Shown: positions 26,316 through 40,500 of the stretch, in pieces
Layout: each line of letters opens with the position of its first letter
How positions within the stretch are numbered: the first letter of the stretch is position 1
DNA from: Synchiropus splendidus
Taxonomy: Eukaryota; Chordata; Actinopteri; Syngnathiformes; Callionymidae
Length of the DNA stretch: 64,000 nt
Direction: 5' to 3'
NCBI RefSeq assembly: GCF_027744825.2
Contig: NC_071334.1
Coordinates: 56,918,937-56,982,936, forward strand
Notes under the pieces: generated by a model
Database searches by the model: none
The model's input: only the letters and a program-made list of their open reading frames with translations
What the model was told of the DNA's origin: nothing
Made by a program: the position numbers and the translations under genes

Positions 26316-29150
26316 ATGACCCAACCATCATTTCAATGGTGAGACTACAGTTATTGACTGATTTCGTAGTGGACCTTTATGTCCCCATGTAGATGTGAAT
26401 ATATGTCCCATGTATACATATACCTGGCTCAAAGTCAGTTAAATACTACCTTCTGTACTAATGTAAAAATGAAAATCTTCATCAGATGACGTACTTGTAT
26501 ACTCATCAAATTTGACCCCCCTGCTCTCTGTCATGCTCAAACTCAAAACGTCGACAGAAACACACTCTAGTGATGGGAATGCTGGCTCTTTTTTATAATG
26601 AAATACATCCTTTGGATTGAAGTAATAACCAGGGGCTATTATATGATTTCTAGTATCAGTAAATTGGCGACGCCAACTGTTCTCTTAACGTTTACAGACT
26701 CTTACTTCACTCTCTGAAGCCACTTCATGAATGCACTGACTGGCTTGGAGAACCACTCTGCTGGGGCTCGGCAGGCGCTCGCAAACGTACATAAACGTTA
26801 TTCTTGCCTCATGAATGGACTCCGTGTCAGTGAAGCAGCCACAGAAATTGTTTCCTGGAAACCGGTACCGAGGCCACAGCGGCTGCCCAGCCGAGGCTTT
26901 GATCTCCAGTCACTCTAGGAATAAGATGAGGCGCAGCAGCTGCAGGACTTTTTTAAGTTACTAACCAAGTTAACAACCAGCTTTGTGGGATCAGCCGTCG
27001 AACATAGATCATCCTCTGTATGTGTTGTGTTCATGCTAGTCTCTCTCTCTCTGAAGGGTTCATCTGAAGCTTCTCTGTCCGGCCCATGTCGCATACAGTA
27101 TGTACGCTCTCTTTAGATTTGACCACGTTTTGTCAAAATTTCAAGCGGAATCGTCCTTCGTATCTGTGGGCAGGAAACACCGTTGTCATGCCGACGCTTC
27201 AGCGTGAGGTGTGTTTTTAAGCCTTCATCTAGCGTTATTGCTTTAAAAATTCATTCATCATCTGACCTCCAGCCTGAACGAACCTATTCGGTCCAGTTTG
27301 ACGTGGAGAATAGAGAAGCTCTGCGGTTCGCACAATGAAAACTAGCATTATAACTCGAAACCACCATCTGTGGAAACCAGGGGTTTAACCTTCTCTGTAA
27401 AATAAATATGTACTGCATGTGCTGGCTCCAGTAGGACAACAAAATCGCCTGATGTCTACTCAGTGCGTGATGTCATTGAGTCCTCAATGCATTGAGTCTG
27501 CATGCAGTACACATTTAAAGTTCACTCATACTGTATAAGTTGCATTTCATAACAAATGTGAACAACCTCATAAAACAGAGTTCTTTAAAAAAAAATCTGA
27601 ACTGAGCATGAAGCCCTGCAGTATGAACGTAGCCACTGACAATGTGCCACAATCACTTAGATGTAGCGGAAGCCCTGCAGGATGGTCTGTCAATTCTCCA
27701 ATGAGTGCTGGAGGTAAGGAGCGCATTACTTCCGTATCTACGTTTTTTCGTGTAGGGTTTTTCGTGACAGGTTCAAGTAAGTCGCCGTGCGCCACAGCTG
27801 CAACAGGACAACCAGGATTTCAAACACCTTTCATTTTCATCCATTTCGATCGGGAAGTGGTTGGGACGTGTTAAATCGCTTCTCACAACCCGAAGTTTAT
27901 GACACGATGCGAAAATAGAAAAGTTGTGTCAAATTGGGCCAAAAATCGTACAATGTATGCCCAGTTTAAAGTGTTAATTTGAACATCATAGTTGTTGTTT
28001 TTTTTAACCTTGAAAGTTTTAATTTCCTCCCCACATTTTTTTCAGATTTGTTTTATTAATCTATGTTGCAAATCCTCACAATAAAGTTGCATGTCTTAGG
28101 TTTTGTTTTTTCAGTATATGATTTGTATGATTTTTGTTTTACTTATTACCTCCAATAATAATGTTATGCTTATCATGGTGCATGCTGTATATATTCAGAT
28201 CTCACAACATATTGTCATATTGTTTATTTTTGTCTTTATAGTTGCCACATGAGGACATGTAAAGCTGACTTTTAAAATGACATGCCGTATATACATTTAC
28301 CTTGCCAAGTTAGGAACAGAAATAGAAACAACTGCTGACCTACAAAAACATGAAGTCACTCATGACCTGAGGAACTTTTATTTTACTTTCTGGTCGCAGA
28401 GAGAACTTTTGCATGGCGGTCCAAAACCACTGGGCTTCTGTTTGAATGAAACAAATAATTTCAGCAGAAAAATTCAATGCATTTGGAGTCAAGTTCAGGC
28501 ACCTCAAAGGATCCACGAAAGCATCTTGTTATCTCCTAACACGGACTAAACCTTGGGGTCAAAAACATTGCATGCATTTTCGCTTTATTTCATCTCAAAC
28601 TGTTTTCTGCCTCTAAAATGAGGCGCACAGAAAACCCAGCCAATAGAGCGGCAAATTACCTAATCAACTTTGCCACAACTGACCTCAATATCCTCATAAC
28701 ACCTGTGAATATCATTATGGATGTTTTTATCTACAGGATGGAAGTAATGAATGAGGATACAATAACACAGCAAGAGGGGAAAAAAATGGGAGAAACAGAT
28801 CAAACAGCGTCACTGGGGATGAGGCAGCGAGAGGGAATTTGAATAGCACTCTGCCGACCCTCCTGGCTATTTCGCTCCCCATCTCTCCAACCAGAAGGCG
28901 ACTTAAATCCGGCTGTATCTTTTCAAGCCAATGAGCGCCTGACTCACACTGACATGGAGAAAAGTCAGATCTGATAGATTAGTTGAGCAGATTGCATTAG
29001 TACTCGGGGCCAGATGCTTTGGTCTCTGCAGCATCCTTGAGTTGCAAAATTTACTGGAGAGATAAACGCAGTCTTTGTCAAGCACCTTCAATGCCTCATC
29101 AGCAGGGACATTTTCACTGATCCATCCATTTCTTTAAGAGCAAAGTGTAC
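26316..29150. other. non-coding DNA, nothing recognised
   Basis: No exon or transposon is recognised. The 28850-29110 part is unique in texture. Confidence 0.45.
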
Positions 29151-29169
29151 AATTATGATTCCATCCAGC

Positions 29170-29596
29170 AATTCCCTTCTGAAAAAAAAAAAAAATTACA
29201 AAATCGATTTTTCCCATTACAATGAATGGAAAAAGAAACAATGCGTTCTGAGCCTTAAAATAGTCTTTTGTAGGAGTGAATGTAGAGTGTCTGCTGCAGG
29301 TGCGCTGTTCCTCTATGTGTGTGGCCGCTGCATGTGGGAGGGGTTGCCGAGTGAGTGACGTCTCTCCAGAAGTGAAGAGGTGCCCGGTGCGTGTCCAGCG
29401 CTGAATGTGCGCTTCTGTGCAGTTTGGCTGTGACAAAGTCATAAACCAAGTAACGCTCTGTCCCAGACTCGCCTCATCCCTGTCCCAGCTCCAGCCCACA
29501 ACAGGACATCAAACCCTGGAGTGAGCGCTCCAGCCTCGGAGGTGTGGAGAGCGAGCACCTCCCCTGTGACACTCGACCACGGTCCAGTGCGGAGCT
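29170..29596. mobile_element. MITE-like repeat, copy B
   Basis: This is the second copy of the repeat at 22600-22900. It begins with A-rich sequence and a CCCATTACAATGAATGG motif and ends abruptly at CAGTGCGGAG, where copy A continues into the TTCGA-rich right end. Copy B is therefore 3'-truncated. Confidence 0.75.
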
Positions 29597-29599
29597 ATT

Positions 29600-31330
29600 G
29601 AGCTATTTTCTCAAACCTCTATAAAATAAGAACTTATGGAATTGAGATTCATGCCGATTACTCCCTTTGGTGTCGATGGAGGACAAAGCAGGTGACCACA
29701 GAGCTGCAAAAAAAAAAAACAACATGGCATCAGGATCACCCCATTTAGGAGACTGTGGGTCTTCGACCAAGGAGAATACTGTAGAATGCCCCCTCTAGAT
29801 TAGGAACCAGTTCCTGCTCCAACACCAGGCGTACAAATATCTTTGGGTCTGTCTCAGGCTTGGGCTACAGTATGTTCCCACCCCCATCTATCATCACAAA
29901 CTTAGGGGAGGGATGGGAAGAAAAAAAATCCTTTGTGGGTTTGGGGTCAGGCATGTGCTCAACATCCCAGGTGAGATGTTACAGTTCACCAAGGTAAAAA
30001 CCAATGAACAGACAAAGCAAACAAAAAAGGCTGGCGCGGAAACAGCATTGGCGATTTGTGATCCACCGGAGATGGTGGGGGGATTTGGAGGGAGAGAGAA
30101 GACTGGGCTTTGGTGTTTGAACAATCCGAGGAAATAGCTCAGGTTGAAAGTGTGAAAATGGCACAGATTTGTTCACTGTCCATCGAGGTAAACTGTCAAT
30201 CGGCACCTAGTTAATGAACAACATTGATGAATTGAATCCACAGATGAAAAAGGAAATGCATTTCTGACATGTGACTGTAGTTTTTCAAATTGCATTTTTC
30301 ATGTTAAATATAGACAGCGAGATGCCAATGTGCCGCTGCAACCTGCCAGCCCTGCTCTTGATAAGCAGAAGTTTTGCGCCGACAAGTCAGTAAACACTCT
30401 ACTGCAGTAAATCGGCCTGTCTGATTTAAACACACGTTTCCTTAGATCATGCTCTGACACCCCTCTGATCCTGGTGCCTTTTTGAAGTGGCATCAACGTT
30501 TGATGTGACTCCAGAAGTTAAAGTCCTCGATAACAGCAAGGTTCCTGTCACGTCCTCCTCTGGGACCCACTGTTAAGGTGAGCTCTATATAAAGCTCTTC
30601 GGAGTTAATGCACTGTTTAATTAACATGATCACATTCCATCAGCCTGGAAACCAAGTGATGCAAGCCTTTTCAATAATGTACAAATCCACTGGATCTCTC
30701 TGAGCTTCTGCCACGCAAACCCGGAGGGATCGCGGTGGGCATCGTTTGAAATAAAAGAGGTGGATTTGCCTCTGCCAAAGTCAATACCCCACACTGGCAA
30801 AATGGGTCAAAGTGAGCAATAACTGGGGAGATTTTTAGGTCCTGCCTCTGCGTTGCAGGTTAATATTTAAAGGCAGCTGAACCAGGCACATAGGCACTAC
30901 AGTAAATAATATAGCTCTATTCCCAACCTCATCCTTGATGCAGCATATTGCAGTACTGGAAGGTGTATGAGGTCCACCTGGGAGGGGAGTTCAACTCTCA
31001 CCTGGCATGAGGTGCTCACAAATGTAATTTGTGTTTCTTTCCAGATGTAATTGTAATAATCCCACTTCTGTCTGGAAGTCAAGAGCATGAGGTCTGTGTT
31101 GACCCCATTGACTTTTACTGAAGCCGTACACCTCACTTACAGTAAGGATCTTCGATGGGAAAAACTGTTTATCAATGCTCAAAAATAACTTTTAAAAAGT
31201 TCCAATTTTAGCTGAGGAAATGTATGATTATCGTGTTCTTCTTCTCTTCACGCTATCGTGATCGGATGATCATGATCCTCATTTTGAGGTACTTAAATGG
31301 ACCCATTTACTATAAGGCCTTATCATTAAG
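29600..31330. other. non-coding DNA, nothing recognised
   Basis: No exon or transposon is recognised. A TATATAAAG motif at 30586-30594 has no reading frame or splice structure behind it. Confidence 0.45.
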
Positions 31331-31334
31331 TTTT

Positions 31335-31660
31335 CGACACAAATAATAAAGAACAACCAAAATATGTTTGTGGTGAAAACATGCGCACACAGCAGAAAAC
31401 AAAGGGAGAGAAAACAGAACTGACTTTCAGATGCATTTTACTATTAAAGCTCAAGAACACAAATGGAAAACGGAACAGAAATAACCAAGAAAGAAAGTTA
31501 CCTGCATGGGAGCAATGCAAATCCAGCACTGGAATAGCAGAGCATATAAGCAGGTGTGTGCCATTAGTAGACAAAGCTGGAGTGGATATAGAGGGGAGAA
31601 CACAGGAAATGTACCAACAAAATAAAATAATAATAATGACACTAAGCAGTACATGACCTA
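31335..31660 (-). repeat. possible LTR-related fragment
   Basis: This purine-rich stretch resembles the internal texture of the solo LTR at 25566-26310 (AACACAGGA, AACAAAATAAAA). No termini or flanking duplication were found. Confidence 0.25.
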
Positions 31661-32840
31661 TCCCAGGTAATTAGAAATGTGTTACACATGACATGCTATT
31701 AAATCAATAAAACGTATTAAGTTAACAAGTTTGTCAAACCATCGCGACATCTCTGAAAAGGTCACGTGTTCATGGGAATAACCTTTCTACCTTGCGGAAA
31801 TATGGGAACTCAAACTCATTCCACAAAGATCTGACACCATCTTGCTTCAGAAAGCTATCGGCTGTTGGGATGACACCGCAAAGTTTGCTTTGACTCATAC
31901 GTGTGGGACTCCTAATTACTTCAGGAATTATCCAACTGGTCTCTGCGTAAAACGTTCTTTTCTGCATAGTTACACACTTGAGAAATGCTAATGGGTTTGC
32001 CATCCTTATGCTGTTCAGTCGATAATTATCCTGGTGAATTTCAAAAAATAAAACTGATGGAAACTGAAGATACAATAACAAAAAAATAAAAATAAATAAA
32101 AAAGAGAAGAGGATCAAGATTGCGCATTGTCTTCCAACTTGAACTACTCGACTCGAAATGGAGCCGGTAACCACTAGCTACAGTTAACAATAACCCGTGT
32201 CTTTTTGTCCCGATGTCCTGACTGACTATTGAAACTCTCGTAAGATTGTTCCAGAAGAGAATGCTTAGGTCCAGGGAGTGAATTTGTCCAAATCATCGAC
32301 TCTGAAAACGGTCTTGGTCTACAAACGTAAATGTTTAACACGTTCAATATATCACCACAGACACAACAATGAGTGTCAGAATGTCTGTCTTTATGCGTGG
32401 TATCAGGTGAACAAACTAACCAAAAGTATAGTTTAAAAAAAAAGGATAGTTTGGAGAGTGTCAAGAAGTAATTTCAGAATTGACCCAGTGACAGATTGGG
32501 ACCGCAACGCACCTGTGGAGCATCATGAGGTACTGTGCACTTACATTGACTGTATATTTTCTGGGAAACTAGACCACTAAGAAGAAACAAATGACCAACA
32601 GTGCTGCCTGTGTGACACCTCAAATGGCTGGAAAGAAACATTGATTGTTGAAAAAACATTTTTTTTAAAACTGAAACATGAGGACACGTCTGCTTTTAGA
32701 AACAAAAAAAGCAGAATCAGCTTCAATGCCAGGCGCTTGCTTTTGTAACTCAGGTGGCATTCACTATATTTGCAACACACGGACCACAACATGGTGTTAC
32801 GAAAGTTTGGAAACAAAGTGGAGGTGGTCAGCAAAGATGA
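31660..32840. other. non-coding DNA, nothing recognised
   Basis: No exon or element is recognised. Confidence 0.45.
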
Positions 32841-32844
32841 CATC

Positions 32845-32992
32845 CAGACAATTCATGTTGGCGATGGCAGTAGCAGATAAAGGGAGAAAAGGAAGTCAAC
32901 CAAGGAAGTTCAGGGATGCTGTCAATGAGGGCATGAAGAAGGTAGCTGAGGGAGTGAGAGTGAGATTGGTCAGTGTAGAGGGTGCTGACTGA
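32845..32992 (+). pseudogene. LINE ORF C-terminal fragment, decayed
   Basis: The forward frame reads QPRKFRDAVNEGMKKVAEGV, resembling the R-R--D-VKE-MK-VGV tail of the same LINE polyprotein group as 20498-20625, but with more drift. The upstream part of this frame (from 32678) shows no RT motif. Confidence 0.4.
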
Positions 32993-32999
32993 CTATTGG

Positions 33000-35900
33000 G
33001 AGAAGCCAAATACATAAATATAGAAGAAATATCAATGTCCAACATTATATGAAAGGTTTGAACCAAGTAAAAGCAAATAAATAAATTCAAACCACATGTA
33101 TAGAGTAAGCCCACACTTAAAGCCAGTTAGGGGACTTTGAGCTTCATGACTGTTACCTTGAAAGACAAATGAAAGTCTCAGTCTTGAGTAGTTCTTGCAA
33201 GCTTTGCTCATGTATTTTCTACTGTACTCTAATGATACATGCAATTGCACGACATCCAGTTGAGTGTGGCGATCAGCATTCGCACCATTGTTCTGACCAG
33301 CGATTCAATTCATACTGTATATAAGAGCCAAAGTGTTTAGTTGCTGCGTTTCATTTGATATCGTCTACACTGTTAGAGATTTGTTTGTGGTTTAGTACTT
33401 TATATCTATATATCTATATATCTATATATCTATATATATATGGGTTTTAATTTGAAGGCCATTATCGTCTTTTGGAGTAAACAGCGCATGCGCAAGGTTC
33501 GTTCGTGGTGATGGTACGTTGGATTATCGAGAACGGCATGAGCACATAGGTTTTTGACCGTAAACTTCTGGATTTCCGGATGTTCCTGAGCCCAAAAAAG
33601 TTTGTTACTTTCAATAAAGAAGACTATTCAAGTTCCACGGCACAAGCTTCAGTTTCTTTTTCACCTTTTTGATTCCCGTCGGAGAGAAGCTCAGGGAAAA
33701 TATTCGTACGGATGTGCTGTTGAGAACAACAAAAACAGAAACACTCGGGACAAAGGAGGAACAAAACACCGTCCACAACGACACAGGTAGCAAACTATTG
33801 GAGTTTGCACTCACACTGTGACTAGCTTCCGGTGGTGATGTACTCTTGATGGGATGCGAGGAAGCGCTTTAGATGTTCTGTATATAAAGCGACAAATTAC
33901 TCATATATACCAAACACTACGTGAGGTGCATTGTTACTGAATGACTGTTCCAGAGCAGCTGTTTTTTGTTTTTTTTTGACAGTCAAAAAGAAACAAAAGC
34001 AGAGTGCATCCACTTTAACCAGAGCAAGCAAATGACGTTATGGAAAGCAATACAGCTGACAAGCAATGACAAAGTCGGACTGATGTAAAAAGCACAAAGA
34101 TTCTGTTTATAGTTTTCACTGTCAGTCGCACAGTGGTCGTTCCACGTTTCAACCAAGTATTGTGTTCTGCAAGCGGATAATGACGTTCACGATCCCTGCT
34201 GCATCACACTACAAATGTATTGATCTTCATTTCCTTCTGAGATGAAAAGACGATGGCATCCTGCGTTTGCCGCTCATGACACAAAAAGCAGAACGGCGTT
34301 TACTCTGAGGGAGTTTGAAATTCCTTCCCACTCAATCATGTCACAGTCGATCTTCTGAAGGGAAACAATAAATAGCCAAGCGCCTTTCTAAATACTGCCA
34401 AGAGACTGTCTACGTCTGGTGTGCTACACCAAAGCTTGGCAGAAGATCAGTGGCTGTTCAAAGTTCACAGCAGAGCGCATCCTAGCCTGACGTTTTCATC
34501 TCATGTTCGAGGTGGGAAAGTTGCGTCAAACAACGGCGTCATCTGTGCATCTGTGTGCTGCAAGTCACGGTGGTCACGCCAGCCACATTCAAGGTCTCGG
34601 TTTCTGGCTTTCTATGGAACATGTGGGCGCGTCATGACGCAGCTGCCTTGGGCGATACACGACTGCCCCCAAGTGGAACCTGGAGGATCTGCAACAATGT
34701 AAATCAGGTCGCTCATGTAAGTCGTTTTCATGAGCCTATACTGCAAGTGTACATATTTTTGCGTCACAAATAAAAAAATCAAGCAACAGAATACATGGTG
34801 TTTTTCCTTAACCATAACTTTGGTTTCATTTAAAAGAAGAAAACGAGGTGGAGGCAGTGTTGAGTGCAACTTTCACCTGGATTCATCTGACTGCTCCATT
34901 AAGTCGGCAGCTGTAGAAATGTTATGTGCCATTCCCCAAACAGCTGGAGAGAAAAGTCGACATGTGTTCTCTAGATAAGGTAACATATATTTCGGGAATG
35001 TTGGGTAGAGTCTGTTTTGTGAAACAAAGTGTAACAGACCCACCAAGTGGAATCCAAAGGAAAGACCGGGAGGAGAGAAGAGAACGAGATGAACAGAGGA
35101 TAATCCAGACCTCAGGTAAAATGTGCTCGGACTCACTTCCTCTGTCTAGCAGACAGAATGCATCTTATTTAAAATGTGACTTTTATTTCCTGTCTGTTGA
35201 TCTTGCTTATGCATTGTTTTGCCTACCAAATCCATGAAGTCATGAGCAGGTCACGTGGCCCAGGCAAAGCTAATTTGTTGTTGTGGACATATATCGCTAT
35301 AAAATGACAATCCGTCTTATTACAAAAAACACATCTTTTGTGGAACATCAAAAGCGTTTCAGGCCTTAATTATTAGTGAAGTAATATCACAGTAATGTCA
35401 GTCTCATTGGTGCCAAAGACGTGCTGAGAGAGAGACGGAGGAGAGCATCCCGACCCCCTTGCTAAGGAGGACAAGGAAATATTGTGAATTTGACACTTGC
35501 TCTCAGCTGCACGATTTATCAGGCTTGCAGCGCGCCGCCTACAGAGCAGACATTTTGCAATCTAGCCAAACAACAACCTCTACAGCCTGAACAAACTTGA
35601 GGTCAGAAATATATCAAAATGTCAGAGTTTGAAGCTTTGCCAATCCAAGTACTGTTTAAACAGTCTGAAGAACAAGTGTCAATGATGATTTGCATTTTTT
35701 ACTCATTTTACATCAAAATAATGCCCAGATGCACTGGTTCTTTTTAAGAGTATAGGAGTTGGTCAGTGGTGGACACTGGTTTGAGTTGGTCTCACCAAAG
35801 CGACATTCCATTTTTTCATACCTCAGTGATGGAATTATTCAGAAGGAAATCTCTAGCAAGCAGCTGCAGTCCACCCCCAGTACAATCTCCCAACAACATG

Positions 35901-36620
35901 TCCTTCGAAAGGACCTGGATCCAAATGAAAATGCTGAGTATGGTCACATTGTTGCAAGTCTCTCCCGTGTGACGGAGCTCTTCAGTCTGACCCTGCAGGG
36001 GGAGTCCAGCTGCCTTCACTTTTTTCTTCATCCCTTTTCACATAGTTCCTAAAAAAAATCCATCCAAATCCATCCGCAGCGCTTCAAGTTGTTTTGAGTG
36101 CCGACAGACAAACTGATAAACCAACAAAAAGGGGAGAAATAACCCACTTGATTGACAGAGGTAATTAAAACGGCATTCCCAGTTGGGAAACTGTGGAACT
36201 GTTGAAGGGCCATTTAATTGCAATATGGATCCATAAACCTTCATCACATCCCACATGTGCTCCATAATGACTTGTGGTGCTCCATTAGTTTTCCAATAAG
36301 ACTTTATTACTGCTCTCACAGAAGGTACCAATCGTGGTGTGTCCTGCAGAGAGTTTTTCACCCGCTTTTTCTTTACAAATATACAGCTACGCTTTCAAAC
36401 GTCCCTGGTGTTCCCCACAGTCCAAAGAGATACAGAGGTTAAATTATAAGTGTCAAGAGCAATTGTCTGTCCACTGTTGCTGCATGATGGCCTGGAGTAC
36501 TTACTTGAGAGAAAACCTCTATTACTCAAGGGACAAAATCCTAAACACAGTCAAAGCTGTGCACCGCAAAACAAATCATGTGAGTCTATGAGGCAGTTAG
36601 TCTACAGGTTGTTTTTTCAC
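33000..36620. other. non-coding DNA with TATC-type microsatellite
   Basis: A (TATATC)n tract lies at about 33397-33440. A palindromic NRF1-type motif, GCGCATGCGC, is at 33484-33493, but no exon or gene start is visible beside it. The 35759-36052 open frames overlap on both strands and have no recognised motif. Confidence 0.45.
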
Positions 36621-36624
36621 ATGC

Positions 36625-36945
36625 ATACGTCTTCAGTTAACCAGCGCTTAGGGTTGCGGGAAGTGCTGGAGCCTATCACAGCGGTCACTGGATGAGAGGC
36701 AGGAGTACACCTTGGACAGGTCACCAGTCCAGGGCAGGGCACACACACCTAGGGGATATTTTAGAGTGTTGAATTAATCTAATGAGCATGTCTTTAGGGT
36801 GGGTGTAAACCAGAGTACCCGGAGAAAACCCATGCAAACATGAGGAGAACACGCAAACTCCACCCAGAAAGGTCCAGAGCTGGATTCAAACCCTGAACTT
36901 TCTTGCTGAGAAAAATCAGTACATGCCATTGCGCCACTGTGTGAG
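36625..36945. repeat. fish interspersed repeat (SINE or LINE 3' tail), decayed
   Basis: This carries the characteristic text of a very abundant fish repeat: GGAGCCTATC, GATGAGAGGCAGGAGTACAC, CACCAGTCCAGGGCAGGGC, GGAGAAAACCCATGCAAAC, GAACACGCAAACTCCACC. The family name cannot be fixed by eye. Confidence 0.8.
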
Positions 36946-37289
36946 TTTTTCCATGAATCATCTCTGTGGTTAGTTTGAAAGGACTCAAGTTGTCCATCTT
37001 TACCTCCAACACACTGGACTAGGCTCTCTCCTTGAAGCACAAATATACAACCTCATTCCATGTCATTCGTGTTTAAACGAAACAGTCAATGCTTAAACAT
37101 GTTGCCTTCGCGGGTCTCTGGATTTTGGTGTGGTATCTACTATTGTTGAATTTGATTTTTTCAACCCTTTTTGGCCACTTAAAATGACTTCAGTGTGATG
37201 TATTTGGCCCCTAGACCTGAAGTTTGACATGTTCTTGACAAGATTAGTCCCGACATCTTTAGACCTTACCATGCTGAAAAAGTGTTAAC

Positions 37290-37498
37290 CAGTGATGGGT
37301 AGCTGAGCTTTCATGAATCAGTGTCCCTGTTTTCAGTGGCCACCAGATGGCACGGTCTACCGATTAACACTCTGCTTTGAACAACTATGTAAATGAAAGC
37401 TCACATTAACTATAGTGTATGAGCACCATCTGAAAATTAAGACACTATTTCACCAACTTTGCAATACTGTTTCGTGATACCTCATCTACCCCTCACTA
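37290..37498. mobile_element. hAT-type MITE, 209 bp, with perfect 8-bp duplication
   Basis: The element starts CAGTGATGGGTAG and ends CTACCCCTCACTA (terminal inverted repeat with two mismatches). It is flanked by GTGTTAAC at 37282-37289 and 37499-37506. It contains CCACCAGATGGCAC at 37340-37353, which fits the core CTCF consensus. Related copies are at 54560-54720, 54850-54915 and 63790-63995. Confidence 0.88.
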
Positions 37499-37509
37499 GT
37501 GTTAACTGT

Positions 37510-40500
37510 GCCTTTAAGCCTACTAAAAGAAATGTCGATTCAAGAGTTGTATCAGGAGCAATGTAAATGTAATATTGTCACTCGTACAGTTTCAGATATG
37601 ATGCATCAGACTCACATTCCATGTGTCTCAGACTCTACAGTAACCTCACAGTGTATATACCTATCTGTGTCTAAAAGTAGGGCATTCGAACCTGCTCATG
37701 AGAGCTACTAAATACTGAATCCTTCTCTAAAACTGTTTTCTCGCTGTGCAGGAAGAACAAAGAGACAGAAATAGCAGGTGCGCTGCACCTTTGCCACTCA
37801 GACATCTCAAGATGAGAAATCAAAGCCGTTTCCCTTCGGCGTGTTTCATGACTGTTACATCCAGGAGCCCCCTCCACCCACTGGGAGCGCCCCTCCCCTT
37901 CACTTTTATGGCAGTTCCACAGCACAGTGATGACTAAGGTGCAGTAGAGCGCCAACCTCAGTGGGTGATAATGGGGGTCGCACTCAGAAATTTGCTTACC
38001 TAACCCTGCAAGTTCCCACCGCCTCCCTCAATATTCTACTTAAGAGAGAAAGTGTAATCGCCCGCCAGCGGAAAGTTTGGTCTTTGAAGATGTCACTTTT
38101 TGTATTTATTTTAAGAATGAAAGATTTGCTTTGAACCTTTTTCTTTTGAAGGATACATATTTATTCATATATCTGATTGACTTACGCACTGTTGGAGGCT
38201 GTATAGATTGTGAATGTTGTTTTGCATTTTGAAGTATTTGTGAGGGCCCCCACCCAAAATATTCAACAAAACCAAAGAGCTTTTGAAGCTTCATAAAATG
38301 GTGCGCTCATTTTCACAGTTCTGTTGGTGATGTGAGAGTTGGATTGTGATAGTTGTTCACAGTCAAAGATGATAATGCTGAAAATGAAGGCACCGTTTCT
38401 TAAAGCTTCACCAGCCCATCACTAAATTTCTATAATTTTTTCAGTCATGATCACACAGCTTCTTGAGTCTTGATATATTAGCAGAATCAGTTGGATATAA
38501 TGGTAGTGATGAGTCGATTAGGCTTCATAATTCAATGTCCTTTCTTTCCAAGCTCAGTCGGTGTCGCAAAAATTGCAAGAAGCAGCATTTAAACAAGCAA
38601 AGCAGAAAATATGAAACCTGACTGAGTTTCTATTTTAAACATGCAGATGCCAGTAACTTCAATCTGAGCAGCGTTTGTGGGGGGGTTTATGTGAATATTT
38701 TGGAGTGAATAAAGACTGAAACTTCCCCCCCCCCGGTCGAGGAGGTGAGCAGGGGTATAGTTTCAAAGTAGGAGCATAACAGTGACCAGGGGGGAGAATT
38801 TGACTGACTCAGATTCAGAAGAGGAATATTCACACTCGGATGAAGATCATACAGTACAGTGAATCAGCAACACATTGCGGTGTTTTGATGTGTCCGGAAT
38901 GTAGCGAAGGTCAAAATGGTGCCAGAGGTAATGGGTTTGTAAAATGTAATAAATATATATAAATACATAGAATATTAAAAAAAACAGACATAGTGGCAGA
39001 CGTGGTAGAAGCCACAGGAGCAAATAGTGTTAGAATAGCAGTTGTGGTGTAGAGTTTGCCAGGTTTGAGAAATATTAATCGGCTTCCTTGAAATTATTGA
39101 GGTTTCAGGTTTATATTACTTTTTCCATTTTGTTCTTTCAGTCACTGCCCAATGCTTATGGCCATAGCTGAGAGTAGGAAAGAGGATCAACTGGTAAATC
39201 AGGAGCTTTGGGACACTCTGGAAAGGCAACCTTACCTGGACGTAACCACACAATATTGTGTAATATAATCCTTAAATACCTTGGTGTGGTATTTTTATGT
39301 CACACGAGAACTGCTTGTTATGAATCCAGCAACAAGGCCCAGGAGCTATTTTGACAACCATCACACCCATATGTATGCAAATGCCTACATTCTTGTTGAG
39401 ACTTGAAGGAACAATCACTGTACTGTATTTAATCGCACGACTGTCACACAGCGAGTGAAAAAGGCAGGCGACTTATGGCAATGATACGACACACAACCTG
39501 CGGGTGGTAACTTTGCTGGTGAATATGTATCTTTTGTCACCAATGCAATAACATTGTGGATATTTCCCCAGCATTTGTGAGCAACCTACTCCACTCGCCC
39601 CTGAGCTCATGCTCCTTAAACATCCTTCAAAGCGTTTTAATGGAGGCCTAATTCAATGAAATTCCTCACTGCCTGACTGTGCAGCTCCCTCATGTATAAG
39701 AACCAGCTGAAGTAGACAGAAAAGGCTTCTGACAGTGCCAGTGGCGGTGAATAGGATTAAAGATTCTAATAGTACCAACGACGGAGCAGATATTTTACGC
39801 GTACTGGTACATCCAAACAGATGTCATTTCAATTCACTAGATGACATATTTCTTTCACTGTCGGAGAAACACACCCTCACCAGGAGACATAGTTGAGGCT
39901 GATTCATGATAGACACTGCGTCTGAGTGAGCTCATTTATTAAGCAACTGCCAGCACCTGTAGAAGGCTGTCTAACTGGCGTGCTTCTGTCTCATTGGCTA
40001 AAATCATGACCGCACAGACTACACTGCGGTGTGGTGACAATTGTCTGCAAACTTAGCAGTCTTTTTATTATGACAAAAGTACAATATGACAAAATATGTG
40101 ATGCTCAAGACTCTAAATGTCCTGCTTGCTTGACTAACCCCATTGGATATACTACCATATGTCATTCCAGTGCTTGAAACATATCTGGGTCTTGCTCACA
40201 AGTGAGGGACGGATGAACTTTGGCTTGTTTAAAGGGGAAACTAAGCCAAGATCATTGGGAGAGTGCAACCAGTGCGACCGAGGTCTGACGTACTTGCCTT
40301 TCATTGATCACTTTTCCTCGTCATTCATGGTGTCAAGTATCAGGTGAGCTCCTTTTTCTCGTGACGCCTAGGGGATTGGACTCATTGACTGAAACTGATG
40401 TCATTCTCCCAAACAGAAGTATGAGAACGCTGTGTCTATGGATGCCAATCCATAGTATTTTCTGAGAAGGTAGGGGGACAAAAACTACAACTTCAACTAC

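Noticed and set aside
30586..30594. TATATAAAG as a core promoter
   Set aside because: No transcript structure, initiator or coding exon follows within 1 kb.
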